Below, one piece after another: positions 13,401-21,744 of a stretch of 64,000 bases of DNA (position 1 is the stretch's first letter; the number at the start of each line of letters is the position of its first letter). The position numbers and the translations under genes are program-made. Under the pieces are notes generated by a model. The model worked only from the letters and a program-made list of their open reading frames with translations. It was not told the origin of the DNA and ran no database searches. This stretch comes from Saccharomyces uvarum (lineage: Eukaryota > Ascomycota > Saccharomycetes > Saccharomycetales > Saccharomycetaceae): contig OX365934.1 of NCBI GenBank assembly GCA_947243795.1, forward strand, positions 124,001-188,000. The letters are read 5' to 3'.

Positions 13401-15430
13401 TGCTAGAATCATCCGATAATTCTGGTTTTGCTTTGTTAGGTTTACAAGAGATTATGTCGAAAAAGTCTGATGTCATCTTCCCAATCCTAATACCGACCTT
13501 ATTGGCTCCTCCAATAGATGCGTTTAGAGCTTCGGCTTTAGGTTCATTGGCAGAGGTTGCTGGATCAGCTTTATACAAGCGTTTGTCAATTATAATCAAT
13601 GCACTGGTCGACGCAATCATAACAATTTCCGGTGATGAGTCTACTAAGACAGCATTGGAGGTTGCATTGGACAGAGTGTTTTTATCTGTGACTGATGATG
13701 AAGGTCTTCACCCATTACTTCAACAAATCATGTCTCTACTGAAAAACGACAATATAGAGAAGCGTATAGCCATTTTAGAGCGTTTACCAAACTTTTTTGA
13801 TAAAACTACTCTTGATTTCGATATCTATATTCCTGACTTTGTCTCGCACGCAATTTTATCGTTGGATGATGAGGATTCTAGAGTTGTCAACGGCAACTTC
13901 AATGCTTTGTCTATTTTATTAAAGAAGGTTGATAAACCTACCCTGGAAAAATTGGTCAAACCTTCAAAGCAATCTTTAGCATTGACAGGTAAACAAGGAG
14001 AAGATCTCGCAGCCTTCAAGTTAGCAAGAGGTCCAAACTGTATTTTACCTATTTTCTTGCATGGTTTGATGTATGGTTCCAATGACGAAAGGGAAGAATC
14101 CGCTTTAGCCATTGCTGATGTTGTTTCAAAGACACCTGCTGCTAATTTGAAACCATTTGTGAGTGTCATTACTGGTCCATTGATTCGTGTTGTAGGTGAA
14201 AGATTTAGTAGTGACATCAAAGCAGCCATTTTGTTTGCGCTTAATGTCTTATTTGTTAAAATTCCAATGTTTTTGAGACCCTTTATCCCTCAATTACAAA
14301 GAACATTTGTTAAGTCTTTGTCTGATGCTTCGAATGAAACGCTTCGTCTACGTGCAGCAAAAGCTCTTGGTGCCTTGATTGAACATCAGCCTCGTGTTGA
14401 CCCATTAGTCATTGAATTGGTGACAGGTGCCAAGCAAGCGACCGACGAAGGTGTTAAAACAGCAATGCTTAAGGCTTTACTAGAGGTTATTATCAAAGCT
14501 GGTTCCAAATTAAACGAAAGTTCAAAAACACACATTGTCAATTTAGTTGAAGAAGAAATGCTAGGTAGTAACGATAAATTGGCAGTTGCTTACGCTAAAT
14601 TGATTGGTTCATTGTCAGAAATTTTATCCAGCCAAGAGGCCCATAAGATTCTACAAGACAAGGTTTTGAATGCTGACTTAGAAGGAGAAACAGGTAAGTT
14701 TGCCATTTTGACCCTAAACTCATTCTTGAAAGATGCTCCCATACATATTTTTAACACAGGCCTGGTAGATGAAGTTGTGAGTTACATTGTCAATGCGATT
14801 CAATCTCCTGATGTATACTTTGGAGAAAACGGTGTTACTGCTGCTGGTAAATTGCTTCTGTTGGAAGGAGAGAGAAGATCTCCTTTCGTTAAAACAGATG
14901 CATCAGAAGCATTTAGAATTGGCGATGAAAACATAAGTCTATTGATCAAAGAATTAAGTATGGCTGTTTTGCAACCAGCCAGTAATTCTACAGATGTGAG
15001 AAGATTGGCTTTAGTTGTCATTAGGACATTGGCAAGATTCAAATTTGATGACTGTATCAAACCGTACTACGATCTTTTGGGACCATCAGTATTTGCATGT
15101 TTGCGCGACCCAGTTATCCCAATTAAGCTTGCCGCAGAAAAGGCCTACTTAGCTTTGTTTAAACTGGCTGAAGAAAATGATATGCACACTTTCAACGAGT
15201 GGTTTTCAGGAATTTCTGGTGGTGAAAGCACCATCGAAAGTATTGCAGGTACTACCATCCAATTAAGATCCATTGGAGACTACACCAAAAGAGTTGGTAA
15301 AAGATTAGCAAATGTCGAAAGAGAAAGAATTGCCGCCGGTGGTGATGCGGAAACCATGTTTAGTGACAGATTTGAAGATGAAAGAGAAATATGGGCAGTT
15401 GGAGGTGTTGAGTTAACCACAGATATTTAA
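7412..15430 (+). CDS. GCN1: GCN1, HEAT-repeat activator of the eIF2alpha kinase Gcn2
   Basis: The product is 2672 residues, the S. cerevisiae length. Gcn1 is a very long HEAT-repeat solenoid that binds stalled and collided ribosomes with Gcn20 and relays uncharged-tRNA stress to Gcn2, which phosphorylates eIF2alpha and raises GCN4 translation. HEAT-like helical repeats run through almost the whole chain. The middle part, about residues 1330-1650 (from RKGAAWGIAGLVKGYG), is related to the HEAT domain of eEF3 and is the region that contacts Gcn20. The later conserved part binds the Gcn2 RWD domain. A GTG codon precedes the ATG in frame at 7409, but the ATG at 7412 gives the expected MTATLNW start. 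The far C-terminus (FEDEREIWAVGGVEL) is strongly conserved. Confidence 0.98.
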   Translation: MTATLNWADISPVLGKGTRESLVSKRVPFLQDISQLVRQETLEKPQLSEIASVLLNTFVVYEDTKSKSLVTSILLDILRLEPCLLENFVQFISGVVTSNPATKAATDYLNLLDWINSLLVFVSRSSSLPEEFIPKLLVAHSYATFGVETILDNQEDSKKSQDKQNQHRKRIRQCIFQSTVKTFLKCLKDNDDCLSYLQTVTKTLLQEHSKLKITSVGMVLIMGGLTQTTLQLLSRQPVLYSDLKENSVEKFCEYLGREVFLGKNPPSPFCLEVSLKPFLREFVLQDLFTTFFVPNIEKAILRSPEVGFSTLSELYAGVSTEKVNLLSVFTSSKLLNQSFSALKSSKETVKSISLHSVITLLRKVSKSGTSSEDLMKVVDEIFKNIKSNLNADYKSMISKILIEIPLTHREVSEKICKGLFPYISKEGNEAALAPMLNAFFIHYFSLAESIEEFNKIISAGFTDKKPALKKCWFASFLNNSNTASEQVLLDFIDGCLEFVKDSITHYQTHGHTSILATIEFINKILTLNNTQLNDRIMQLIETLPAETCIGDAILTATLSTELSIENRIHSVNLLQELFFKKPEIIGFGVINAIERRMRVQELVPQQNISCKHITSVLLAITTELPDKEALTKVLVNALVIAQWNIFNVKNGWAGLVLRAKLDPAEIVKQNANVIIDKINIVTMDNEWIDTIYGTCALQAAAYAAFIQPAEFTPLLCRTISMDLETDELSQLSEEDIDIFNGDEGVLVINVLEESMNKKLSNKNSKEYETLMWEQNIRNEQAKKNIKKMSKDEQELVNKQLAKESEIRLHVSEIFTRLKRGVRLVSELSKAACLVDNGIATWFPLAVTRFLRLCSEKNTSKLTDDVNEVFLQLSQNVSDRLGNIRLFLGLATLRVHNAKNVSENYLQEPLVEALSRVLFRIKFVSNQAALDSISLTYILPLLINVLEKGKSAALKNADKPVVKAEFIEEDEEEEHLLLAMEIISVHAEAFVDPSIPRISIIEVLLSLLSLPSKAKIAKDCFNALCQSISVAPNQEDLDIMLSNLLSPNQFVRSTILETIDNEFELEPFLKYSPEVFICRFDSDSSNRETADFIWEFNKFSINDELMESLLPLFNQDDSGLRLFVANAYAFGAVTISTSEHRSPDVYLNSLMDFYKENAKPLEPILDQFGLILVSANEQKDPWQGRSTTAITLKIMAKALSADENTVVNIIKFLVDDGGLVDREPIVRQEMKEAGVELITLHGSQKSEELIPFFEEALSSSANSALKENVIILYGTLARHLQERDERIHTIIERLLSTLDTPSTDIQQAVSACIAPLVFQFKPKVGEYLNLLMEKLLNPTVAASIRKGAAWGIAGLVKGYGISALSEFDIIRNLIEAAEDKKEPKRRESVGYCFQYLSQSLGKFFEPYVIEILPNILKNLGDAVPEVRDATARATKAIMTHTTGYGVKKLIPVAVSNLDEIAWRTKRGSVQLLGNMAYLDPTQLSASLSTIVPEIVGVLNDSHKEVRKAADESLKRFGEVIRNPEIQKLVPILLQAIGDPTKYTEEALDSLIQTQFVHYIDGPSLALIIHIIHRGMHDRSANIKRKACKIVGNMAILVDTKDLVPYLQQLIDEVEIAMVDPVPNTRATAARALGALVERLGEEQFPELIPRLLDTLSDESKSGDRLGSAQALAEVISGLGLTKLDEMLPTILAGVTNFRTYIREGFMPLLLFLPVCFGSQFASYINQIIQPILSGLADNDENIRDTALKAGKLIVKNYATKAVDLLLPELERGMFDENDRIRLSSVQLTGELLFQVTGISSKNEFSEEDGDHNGEFSGKLVDVLGQDRRDRILAALFVCRNDTSGIVRATTVDIWKALVPNTPRAAKEILPTLTGMIVTHLASPSNTLRNIAAQTLGDLVRRVGSNALSQLLPSLEESLLETPNPDSRQGVCIALHELIESASAETISQFQSIIVNIIRIALIDESATVRQAAALSFDVFQDVVGKTAVDEVLPYLLHMLESSDNSGFALLGLQEIMSKKSDVIFPILIPTLLAPPIDAFRASALGSLAEVAGSALYKRLSIIINALVDAIITISGDESTKTALEVALDRVFLSVTDDEGLHPLLQQIMSLLKNDNIEKRIAILERLPNFFDKTTLDFDIYIPDFVSHAILSLDDEDSRVVNGNFNALSILLKKVDKPTLEKLVKPSKQSLALTGKQGEDLAAFKLARGPNCILPIFLHGLMYGSNDEREESALAIADVVSKTPAANLKPFVSVITGPLIRVVGERFSSDIKAAILFALNVLFVKIPMFLRPFIPQLQRTFVKSLSDASNETLRLRAAKALGALIEHQPRVDPLVIELVTGAKQATDEGVKTAMLKALLEVIIKAGSKLNESSKTHIVNLVEEEMLGSNDKLAVAYAKLIGSLSEILSSQEAHKILQDKVLNADLEGETGKFAILTLNSFLKDAPIHIFNTGLVDEVVSYIVNAIQSPDVYFGENGVTAAGKLLLLEGERRSPFVKTDASEAFRIGDENISLLIKELSMAVLQPASNSTDVRRLALVVIRTLARFKFDDCIKPYYDLLGPSVFACLRDPVIPIKLAAEKAYLALFKLAEENDMHTFNEWFSGISGGESTIESIAGTTIQLRSIGDYTKRVGKRLANVERERIAAGGDAETMFSDRFEDEREIWAVGGVELTTDI

Positions 15431-15624
15431 AGAATTAGTTTTGAATTTTAACGCTGTGTTACTTTTTATCTTATATTGCTACTCCGATTGGAGAAAAGCC
15501 TTTATTATATATATTAAATACTACATTAGAAAGCACTTTCTCAAATTTTTATTTGGTACTTTCAACTCATCTATCAATAGGTACGAATCCAAGCTAGTAA
15601 GGGCTGTATATAGAATATAATTAT

Positions 15625-15867
15625 TCATTCATACTTGGACTCATAACTATCGATTAGTTGCCATATCCAGCGCTCCAGTAGCGGTGAGGCTTGCCACCAC
15701 ATTATATCGTTATGATCTGTATTAGCGATTCCTAAACACCAAATGATTATCGACCTTAGATAGCGTTTCAGAAATAACTTGTATGAAAGGTTTAGTGTGA
15801 GTACCGCTAATAAAAACAAAGCTGTGAATTTAAATGGCTTGATGAACGAAGTTTCTTTGTCAGGCAT
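15625..15867 (-). CDS. YGL194C-A, small conserved membrane protein of unknown function
   Basis: From the ATG at 15867 this frame encodes 80 residues, the length I recall for S. cerevisiae YGL194C-A, an uncharacterised ORF first proposed from comparing Saccharomyces genomes. A frame seven residues longer begins at 15888, but the internal start (MPDKETS) is the one that matches. Residues about 8-26 form one probable membrane helix (FTALFLLAVLTLNLSYKLF) followed by a basic patch (KRYLR), suggesting a single-pass protein with the basic side cytosolic. The C-terminus is rich in Trp. It lies 195 bases from the GCN1 stop, convergent with it, and upstream of HOS2 on the opposite side. The function is unknown. 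Confidence 0.82.
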   Translation of the reverse strand: MPDKETSFIKPFKFTALFLLAVLTLNLSYKLFLKRYLRSIIIWCLGIANTDHNDIMWWQASPLLERWIWQLIDSYESKYE

Positions 15868-16247
15868 AACAGTTCGTATGTGATACATAAACTTTCAGTT
15901 TATGTAATAGTGTGTAGTGAAGTCTCTTTCAGGGTAGCTGTTTGAAGCCTAAGCCTGTATATATCAGCATGTCTGAGAGCGAATTCGTAAAAACCATCAC
16001 AAATGCTTTTTTTTTGTTGATGAGAAGTGGTGTTTGAACCGTTTCAGATGTGTTTTAATGGCAAAATTCGCTGGCTAGAAAAATAGTTGAAAAGATTGTA
16101 AAGAGCTTTGGCACTTAAAACATTTCTTTCTACATATTCAAGTCATATAAAAAATACGTACTTCTAATAAATACTATAAGTAAAACTCCTTCAAAAAAAA
16201 AAAAAAAAAAGAAAAAGGGAAACGAATCGAGAAACAAGCTGTACAAT
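15868..16247. other. Flank between YGL194C-A and HOS2
   Basis: This holds the promoter of the small minus-strand gene and the HOS2 3' flank. A run of 17 A residues, interrupted once before further A, lies at about 16193-16216. No gene is visible. Confidence 0.5.
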
Positions 16248-17606
16248 TCATGAAAATGTAACCAGTCCGCAGTTCTCCTTTTCTATTTGTCGAAGTCTTG
16301 CTAAAGTGTCCGTTTCGTTTTCTTCGTTCATTTCTTGGATCATTTTGTCCTCCTCTTCTGTTAAGGCGCTAATATCTTGTGTTGGTATGCACTCGGCCTC
16401 CATTCTTACGCTCGGCGCACCTTGTAGGTATCTGATGTTTTCTAGACAACGTATCCTGATGTCTTCTAAAAGCTTTTTGCTATTTTTGTTTTCATATAAG
16501 TCGTCTATTACTGGATATAATGAATAATCTGGCCCAAATGAATCGCGAAATGGAATATTTTCGGGGATGTCCTCAGGTAATAAGACATCATTCAAAATCC
16601 CCGTTTCATAGGCCCAGAGTCGTGAAACGTTTTTTGGTGTATAACCCCCGCCACCAACTACTAGCATTGGCAGGCCAAACGATTTTACAAACTTCACGCA
16701 TTCTCCATGTGCCTTTATGTTTAAATTGAAGCATCCCAAGCGATCATGGCCTAAGGAATCCGCGCCACATTGTTGGACGATAACCGTTGGTTTGAAAGTC
16801 ATTATTAAAGGGTCTACAATGGACTTGAAAAGGTTAATGTACGAATCATCGTCTATACCATCTTCTAGAGGTACATTTAATGCAAAATGTTTTCCTTTAT
16901 CACAACCAATTTCTGTTAGATCACCTGTTCCTGGGAAAAATTCACCGTTGTATTTATGGAATGATAATGTGAAGACTCTGTCTGTAGTATAAAATGCCTC
17001 CTGAACACCATCACCGTGATGCAAATCGATATCTATGTAAAGGACTCGTGGATGATACCTTAATAAATTTAAAATAGAAAGGACGATATCGTTCACGTAG
17101 CAAAATCCGGAGGGACTATTTTTCTTTGCATGATGAAGACCACCAGACCAGTTTATTGCTATGTCAGACTGATTGTTGATTAACTTTCTGGTAGCATCAA
17201 GGGTCGCACCAGTGTATAAAGTTGTATAATCATATAAATTTTGGAAAATAGGGCAATCATCTCCAATATTAAAATTCTCCAGCGTGCCTCTAGGTAGTTT
17301 GTTCAAGTTCTCTGGTGAAACCTTGGAGAGGAAATTAACGTAGTCTTCTGTATGGAACTCGAATAGCTCATCCTTGGTAGCGCTTCTTGTTTCGTAAAGG
17401 TCCATAATTTTGTGCAGCCCATAAGAAGATACCAAGTGGTCCGTTAGCATGAGCCTAATCGGCTTCATTGGATGCTTAACACCATAATGGTAATGTGAGG
17501 CTTTGGGATTGAAGTGGTATGATACCCTTGGCGAATAATTAGAATTAAACTCAAATGACAGTTGGTTGTTTTTTGTCTTCACGTCATAACTAAATGTTCC
17601 AGACAT
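16248..17606 (-). CDS. HOS2: HOS2, class I histone deacetylase of the Set3 complex
   Basis: The product is 452 residues, the same as S. cerevisiae. Hos2 removes acetyl groups from histone H3 and H4 tails in coding regions as part of the Set3 complex (Set3, Snt1, Sif2, Hst1, Cpr1, Hos4), which represses early and middle meiotic genes. Class I signatures are intact: the paired active-site histidines in SGGLHHAKK (about residues 155-163), the metal-binding DIDLHHGDG (about 192-200), and the glycine-rich VVGGGGYTP loop. An in-frame TTG extends the open frame ten codons upstream, but the ATG at 17606 gives the MSGTFSYD start of the family. The gene is divergent from IME4. Confidence 0.97.
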   Translation of the reverse strand: MSGTFSYDVKTKNNQLSFEFNSNYSPRVSYHFNPKASHYHYGVKHPMKPIRLMLTDHLVSSYGLHKIMDLYETRSATKDELFEFHTEDYVNFLSKVSPENLNKLPRGTLENFNIGDDCPIFQNLYDYTTLYTGATLDATRKLINNQSDIAINWSGGLHHAKKNSPSGFCYVNDIVLSILNLLRYHPRVLYIDIDLHHGDGVQEAFYTTDRVFTLSFHKYNGEFFPGTGDLTEIGCDKGKHFALNVPLEDGIDDDSYINLFKSIVDPLIMTFKPTVIVQQCGADSLGHDRLGCFNLNIKAHGECVKFVKSFGLPMLVVGGGGYTPKNVSRLWAYETGILNDVLLPEDIPENIPFRDSFGPDYSLYPVIDDLYENKNSKKLLEDIRIRCLENIRYLQGAPSVRMEAECIPTQDISALTEEEDKMIQEMNEENETDTLARLRQIEKENCGLVTFS

Positions 17607-18124
17607 GTTGTATGTTATTGACCAGTTGATACTCAATTCGAACGTGCTAGAATGTACAGACCTTTCGCTGGCATTTGGCCATCGTTACACTTATAAAACA
17701 AATTAAAAGTTGTTTCAAAACATTATCATTTCAAGTTTAATTACATAAGATCACCATCACTCTTAACGATGCTGCAGGATTATCGAGAAACGCCCATATA
17801 TAGTACAAACAAGGCATTTAAAAGTCACTAAGAGGCTGTCTCAGATACCTGGCAGCAATACTCACCTGAATTGAGTTGAGTCGCGTCTTTCCAGCGTGAT
17901 TTCTGCATGGAAAACCGCTTTCTTTCGTGCTTGTGAAACCAATCATAAACAAAGAAAGAAGAGGGTCTTTCGGGAACTGTAACAGATCGCTAACCGCTGG
18001 AGCTAAAGAATAGAAAGATGGACAACTACGAAGGAGAGAACCCGATATAAGTTACTAGTGCATATTTCGGATAGTTTAAGAAGTGAAAATGAGATTTGAA
18101 CGCGTCGAAAATTGTAGGGAGGCC
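17607..18124. other. HOS2-IME4 divergent promoter region
   Basis: This 518-base region must serve HOS2 on the left and IME4 on the right. S. cerevisiae annotates a haploid-specific ORF, YGL193C, in this interval. I find no minus-strand frame of 60 or more codons here, so I do not call it. An in-frame ATG at 18089 precedes the chosen IME4 start. Confidence 0.5.
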
Positions 18125-19930
18125 ATGATTAACGATAAATTGGTGCATTTTTTGATCCAAAATTACGATGATATCCTGAGGGCGCCGTTGTCTGGGCAGC
18201 TCAAAGACGTATATTCATTGTATGTCAGTGGTGACTATGAAGGTTGCGCGTATGACTTGGGTGACGGTCGGAAGAACTTACTGCAGTTTGAACAGTTTTG
18301 GAATGACCTTAGAGATATTGTTTTAGTTACACCAAAGTCCATTCAGTTCGAACAGAACCTACTAGTTGCAGAAAGACCTGAAAAAATCGTGTTCTTGGAT
18401 GTTTTCTCTTTGAAGATTCTCTATAATAAATTTCACCCGTTATATTATGCATCGAAATTGCCCTGTTCCTCATCAGATGTAGACACGTCGAGTTTAGCAG
18501 CAGCAGAAACAGATTTTAAGGGAAGCCATTTATTGGGTAGACTGCTCAATGTATTGAACTGGGATGAAAATGTCAGTAACCAGGGATTGCCACGTGAACA
18601 ATTAAGTAATCGCTTACAAACTTTGTTACGGGAGAAACCATCTTCTTTTCAACTCGCCAAGGAAAGAGCCAGGCATACAACCAAAGTTATCGAATACATT
18701 CCCATATGTAGCGATTACTTGCATGCATCTCTATTATCTAGCTCGGTTTACATTGTCAATAATAAAATTGTTTCGTTGCAATGGTCCAAAATATCCGCAT
18801 GCCAAGAAAGCCATTCAGGATTTATTGAATGTATTCAATCGAAAATTCATTTCATCCCCAATATCAAACCACAGACGGATATTTCTTTAGGAGATTGTTC
18901 GTATTTGGATACCTGTCATAAATTGAATACATGTCGGTATGTTCATTATTTGCAATATATTCCGTCGTGCTTACAAGAGCAGGCTGATCATAGCACTGAA
19001 AGCCATAATGAAGAAATAGAGTCCAACGTACCAATACCATTCTACACCTTGGGAAATTGCTCCGCACATTCAATTAAAAAGGCTTTACCTGCACAATGGA
19101 TCCGCTGCGATGTTCGTAAATTTGATTTTAAGATACTGGGGAAGTTCTCAGTGGTCATTGCAGACCCTGCATGGAATATTCACATGAATCTACCATACGG
19201 TACCTGTAACGATATCGAACTCCTAGGCCTGCCCTTACATGAACTGCAAGACGAGGGGATTATTTTTCTTTGGGTAACGGGCAGAGCTATAGAACTGGGC
19301 AAAGAGTCCTTGGATAACTGGGGGTACAAAGTAATAAACGAAGTTTCCTGGATAAAAACAAACCAGTTGGGTAGGACCATTGTTACCGGTCGCACGGGGC
19401 ACTGGCTAAACCATTCTAAAGAGCATTTATTAGTGGGTTTAAAGGGTAATCCAAAATGGATTAACAAACATATTGACATTGATCTGATCGTATCGATGAC
19501 CAGAGAGACTAGCAGGAAGCCAGACGAGCTGTACGGTATAGCTGAACGCATGGCGGGGACGCATGCCAGAAAACTAGAAATATTTGGAAGGGATCACAAT
19601 ACTCGCCCAGGATGGTTTACTATTGGGAATCAACTCACGGCCAACTGCATATATGAAATGGATGTCGAGAGGAAGTACCAGGAATTTATGAAAGAAAAGA
19701 GCAAAAACGGTGGTACTAATTCCAGCAGTAAAAAAATTGATAAAAAGTCCAATTCAAAATTTCAGCAGCAGCAGCAGCAAAGACAGCAGCAGCAGTACTG
19801 GAATATGAACAACAATAAGTATTATATGGAAAATAAGCAGAACACCATGGATAAAAAACAAAGCTCTTTTGAATCCAAACAACCACAACAACAATTTCAA
19901 ACACTAAATAACCTATATTTTGCTCAGTAA
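18125..19930 (+). CDS. IME4: IME4, mRNA N6-adenosine methyltransferase (MT-A70), inducer of meiosis
   Basis: From ATG 18125 (MINDKL) the product is 601 residues against 600 in S. cerevisiae. Ime4 is the catalytic subunit of the MIS complex (with Mum2 and Slz1) that puts m6A on mRNA in starved diploids and promotes entry into meiosis. The MT-A70 domain fills the second half. The catalytic motif is DPAW at residues 347-350, the form I recall for yeast Ime4, followed by NLPYG. A Cys-rich segment ([15 protein letters not shown]) precedes it and resembles the CCCH region of METTL3 relatives. The C-terminus is a low-complexity Gln/Asn tail ending in NNLYFAQ. Another in-frame ATG at 18089 would add 12 residues. 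Expression is expected to be controlled by the antisense transcript RME2. Confidence 0.96.
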   Translation: MINDKLVHFLIQNYDDILRAPLSGQLKDVYSLYVSGDYEGCAYDLGDGRKNLLQFEQFWNDLRDIVLVTPKSIQFEQNLLVAERPEKIVFLDVFSLKILYNKFHPLYYASKLPCSSSDVDTSSLAAAETDFKGSHLLGRLLNVLNWDENVSNQGLPREQLSNRLQTLLREKPSSFQLAKERARHTTKVIEYIPICSDYLHASLLSSSVYIVNNKIVSLQWSKISACQESHSGFIECIQSKIHFIPNIKPQTDISLGDCSYLDTCHKLNTCRYVHYLQYIPSCLQEQADHSTESHNEEIESNVPIPFYTLGNCSAHSIKKALPAQWIRCDVRKFDFKILGKFSVVIADPAWNIHMNLPYGTCNDIELLGLPLHELQDEGIIFLWVTGRAIELGKESLDNWGYKVINEVSWIKTNQLGRTIVTGRTGHWLNHSKEHLLVGLKGNPKWINKHIDIDLIVSMTRETSRKPDELYGIAERMAGTHARKLEIFGRDHNTRPGWFTIGNQLTANCIYEMDVERKYQEFMKEKSKNGGTNSSSKKIDKKSNSKFQQQQQQRQQQQYWNMNNNKYYMENKQNTMDKKQSSFESKQPQQQFQTLNNLYFAQ

Positions 19931-20095
19931 AAGTGTTACATAATTTATTTAAACACAAAGGAAACGAATGGCATTGCGTTAACAAATTTGATTATGAACA
20001 TTCTGGGAAAGAGCGGGCGGTAATTACCGTAGCTCTGGCTAGGTAGTTTTGAAAAGCGGGAAATGATCCGAATTAAATCCAATTTTTCCTTTATT
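18125..20095 (-). ncRNA. RME2: RME2, antisense transcript over IME4 (inferred; ends approximate)
   Basis: In S. cerevisiae a long antisense RNA (RME2) starts downstream of IME4, crosses the gene and blocks sense elongation in haploids. In MATa/alpha diploids the a1/alpha2 repressor silences it. Here the gene order and a good a1/alpha2 operator at 20105-20123 are preserved, so I infer the RNA exists. No RNA ends can be read from sequence, and the coordinates are only a guess. Confidence 0.4.
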
Positions 20096-20104
20096 GTTCA
20101 ATTC

Positions 20105-20123
20105 TGTGTAGTTTTTTACATCA
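20105..20123. promoter_or_regulatory. a1/alpha2 operator downstream of IME4
   Basis: The 19 bases read TGTGTAGTTTTTTACATCA. They pair an alpha2-type half-site (TGTGTA) with a perfect a1-type half-site (TACATCA, complement TGATGTA) at the spacing used by haploid-specific gene operators. The site lies about 175 bases past the IME4 stop, the position where the diploid repressor shuts off RME2 antisense transcription in S. cerevisiae. Confidence 0.8.
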
Positions 20124-20505
20124 GACGGCAGCCGCATTACCCGGCATACCGCAAGCCCATTGTGCCATTTCCGAAGAGTACCAATTATTTCAACCACTAC
20201 CTACCTACCTGTTTCTAAAGAGTGGTCACGAAGTGCACAGTGTAGGTTTCCCTGCTCTCGATGGGCTTCCCTCTCTGTGGATGCATCAATCTAGTATATT
20301 TCTCGAGTCACCTCAGTGCAAGCTGCAAATGAAAAGAAAAAAGGGCGGTTTGCAATATGAGGAAAACGAAACAGACTACTTAACACACAACATACCATCT
20401 TAGCCATAAAAGCCAACCCTTGGTATCACTAAATATTCGATTATGCTGCTGCGTTGCTAGTGGCACTTTTTGTACGGTTTTTTTCGGGTAATGGCCTTTT
20501 TTCCC

Positions 20506-20513
20506 ACCAATGA
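20506..20513 (+). promoter_or_regulatory. HAP2/3/4/5 CCAAT box of COX13
   Basis: ACCAATGA lies about 210 bases upstream of the COX13 ATG in the orientation bound by the Hap2/3/4/5 activator of respiratory genes. COX13 encodes a cytochrome oxidase subunit, so the match makes functional sense, but a single CCAAT is weak evidence. Confidence 0.5.
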
Positions 20514-20716
20514 AACGCGATACGGGGAGTATCGGCTTAAAGAGACAAAAACCCCCCCAGCTGGGAGCTGCTGATGATGAGCAACGAAGGTATATTGATA
20601 TAATAAACATCACAACTTGCCTTGAATTCATTTTTTTGTGCATCACACGCTTTCTCCTTATTAAAGTCCAATATATACATCTCTACACATATTTAACAAA
20701 TAACCAATAGAAAAAA

Positions 20717-21106
20717 ATGTTTAGACAATGTGCTAAAAGATACGCTTCTACCTTACCCCCAAACGCTTTGAAGCCAGCGTTTGGCCCACCAGATAAGGTA
20801 GCGGCTCAAAAATTTAAAGAATCATTGATGGCTACTGAAAAGCATGCTAATGACACATCGAACATGTGGGTCAAGATCTCTGTCTGGGTTGCACTACCAG
20901 CCATAGCTTTGACTGCTGTGAACACATATTTCGTTGAAAAGGAACATGCAGAACATCGTGAACATTTGAAGCATGTCCCTGATTCTGAATGGCCAAGAGA
21001 CTACGAATTTATGAATATCAGATCCAAACCTTTCTTCTGGGGTGACGGTGACAAGACCATGTTTTGGAACCCTGTCGTTAACAGACACATCGAACATGAT
21101 GATTAA
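20717..21106 (+). CDS. COX13: COX13, cytochrome c oxidase subunit VIa
   Basis: The product is 129 residues, equal to the S. cerevisiae protein. It is a nuclear-encoded subunit VIa of mitochondrial complex IV. It sits at the periphery of the enzyme in the inner membrane and influences its regulation and supercomplex association. The start MFRQCAKRYAST is a basic, Ser/Thr-containing mitochondrial presequence. One transmembrane helix (VKISVWVALPAIALTAVNTY) spans about residues 54-73. The C-terminal MNIRSKPFFWGDGDKTMFW block is the family signature. It has its own promoter with a CCAAT box and converges on CDC55. Confidence 0.97.
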   Translation: MFRQCAKRYASTLPPNALKPAFGPPDKVAAQKFKESLMATEKHANDTSNMWVKISVWVALPAIALTAVNTYFVEKEHAEHREHLKHVPDSEWPRDYEFMNIRSKPFFWGDGDKTMFWNPVVNRHIEHDD

Positions 21107-21744
21107 TCGAGTGAGTGAGTGAGAATAACCTTCCGTATTCTTTATTTATTGTGAATTTTTACTAATTCTTACTTCTTTTATATTCAGAGATAAAAAAAAC
21201 TACAAAAAAAAAAGAGAACTTAGTCCTTGGATAGGAGCTAAGGCAAAAAAATATGTATCTTTAGAAGCGTTATGAAATATTTCCCTTCTTAAACATATAT
21301 ATATAAAATATAATGCAAATGTATAGGCATAAACATACTACATCTATGAAAAAGAATTTATTACTTTTCGTTTTAACCGACGTTGCAAAAACGTGTATAC
21401 TCTAATACAGTGATGGTAAAGTCCCGCTAAAGGTGCCAGATTGTAGTTAATACATTTTTTTACAGAGCAGATGGCCAGTACAGTCAGAGGAAAAGGGTTC
21501 GAGAATGGAAGAGTCAGAGATAAGGATAACAAACGCGCTTGAGGTAGAATAAAAATATAAGTAGAAAAGATAAAATAAAAATAAAAATAAACATAGAAAA
21601 AAATCTTAGTAAGAAAGGTAAATCTAAATCTAAAATCTAAATTCAAATTCAATTTTAAATTTTTAAATATAACAGTAGTGTCGGGATATGAGTGAGGGAG
21701 GGGAATAATCTAGAAGGATAAGAGGAAATGAAGGATTGTTATTA
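21107..21744. other. COX13-CDC55 convergent 3' region
   Basis: This is AT-rich 3' flank for both genes. It includes a tatatatataaaatataat run near 21296-21314 and a long A/T stretch at 21540-21670, suitable for polyadenylation on either strand. A GAGT tetranucleotide repeat follows the COX13 stop at 21109-21122. The frame at 21344-21652 (minus) is A/T-driven and not called. Confidence 0.5.

Larger units (their letters stand above)
19931..20716. other. IME4-COX13 intergenic region
   Basis: This 786-base region holds the IME4 3' end, the a1/alpha2 operator, the presumed RME2 promoter and the COX13 promoter with its CCAAT box. Short frames on both strands (20380-20646 minus, 20510-20710 plus) have no recognisable content and I do not call them. 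Confidence 0.55.

Noticed and set aside
12112-14229. Series of 80-136-codon minus-strand frames inside GCN1
   Set aside because: They are shadows of the codon-biased GCN1 reading frame and encode nothing recognisable.
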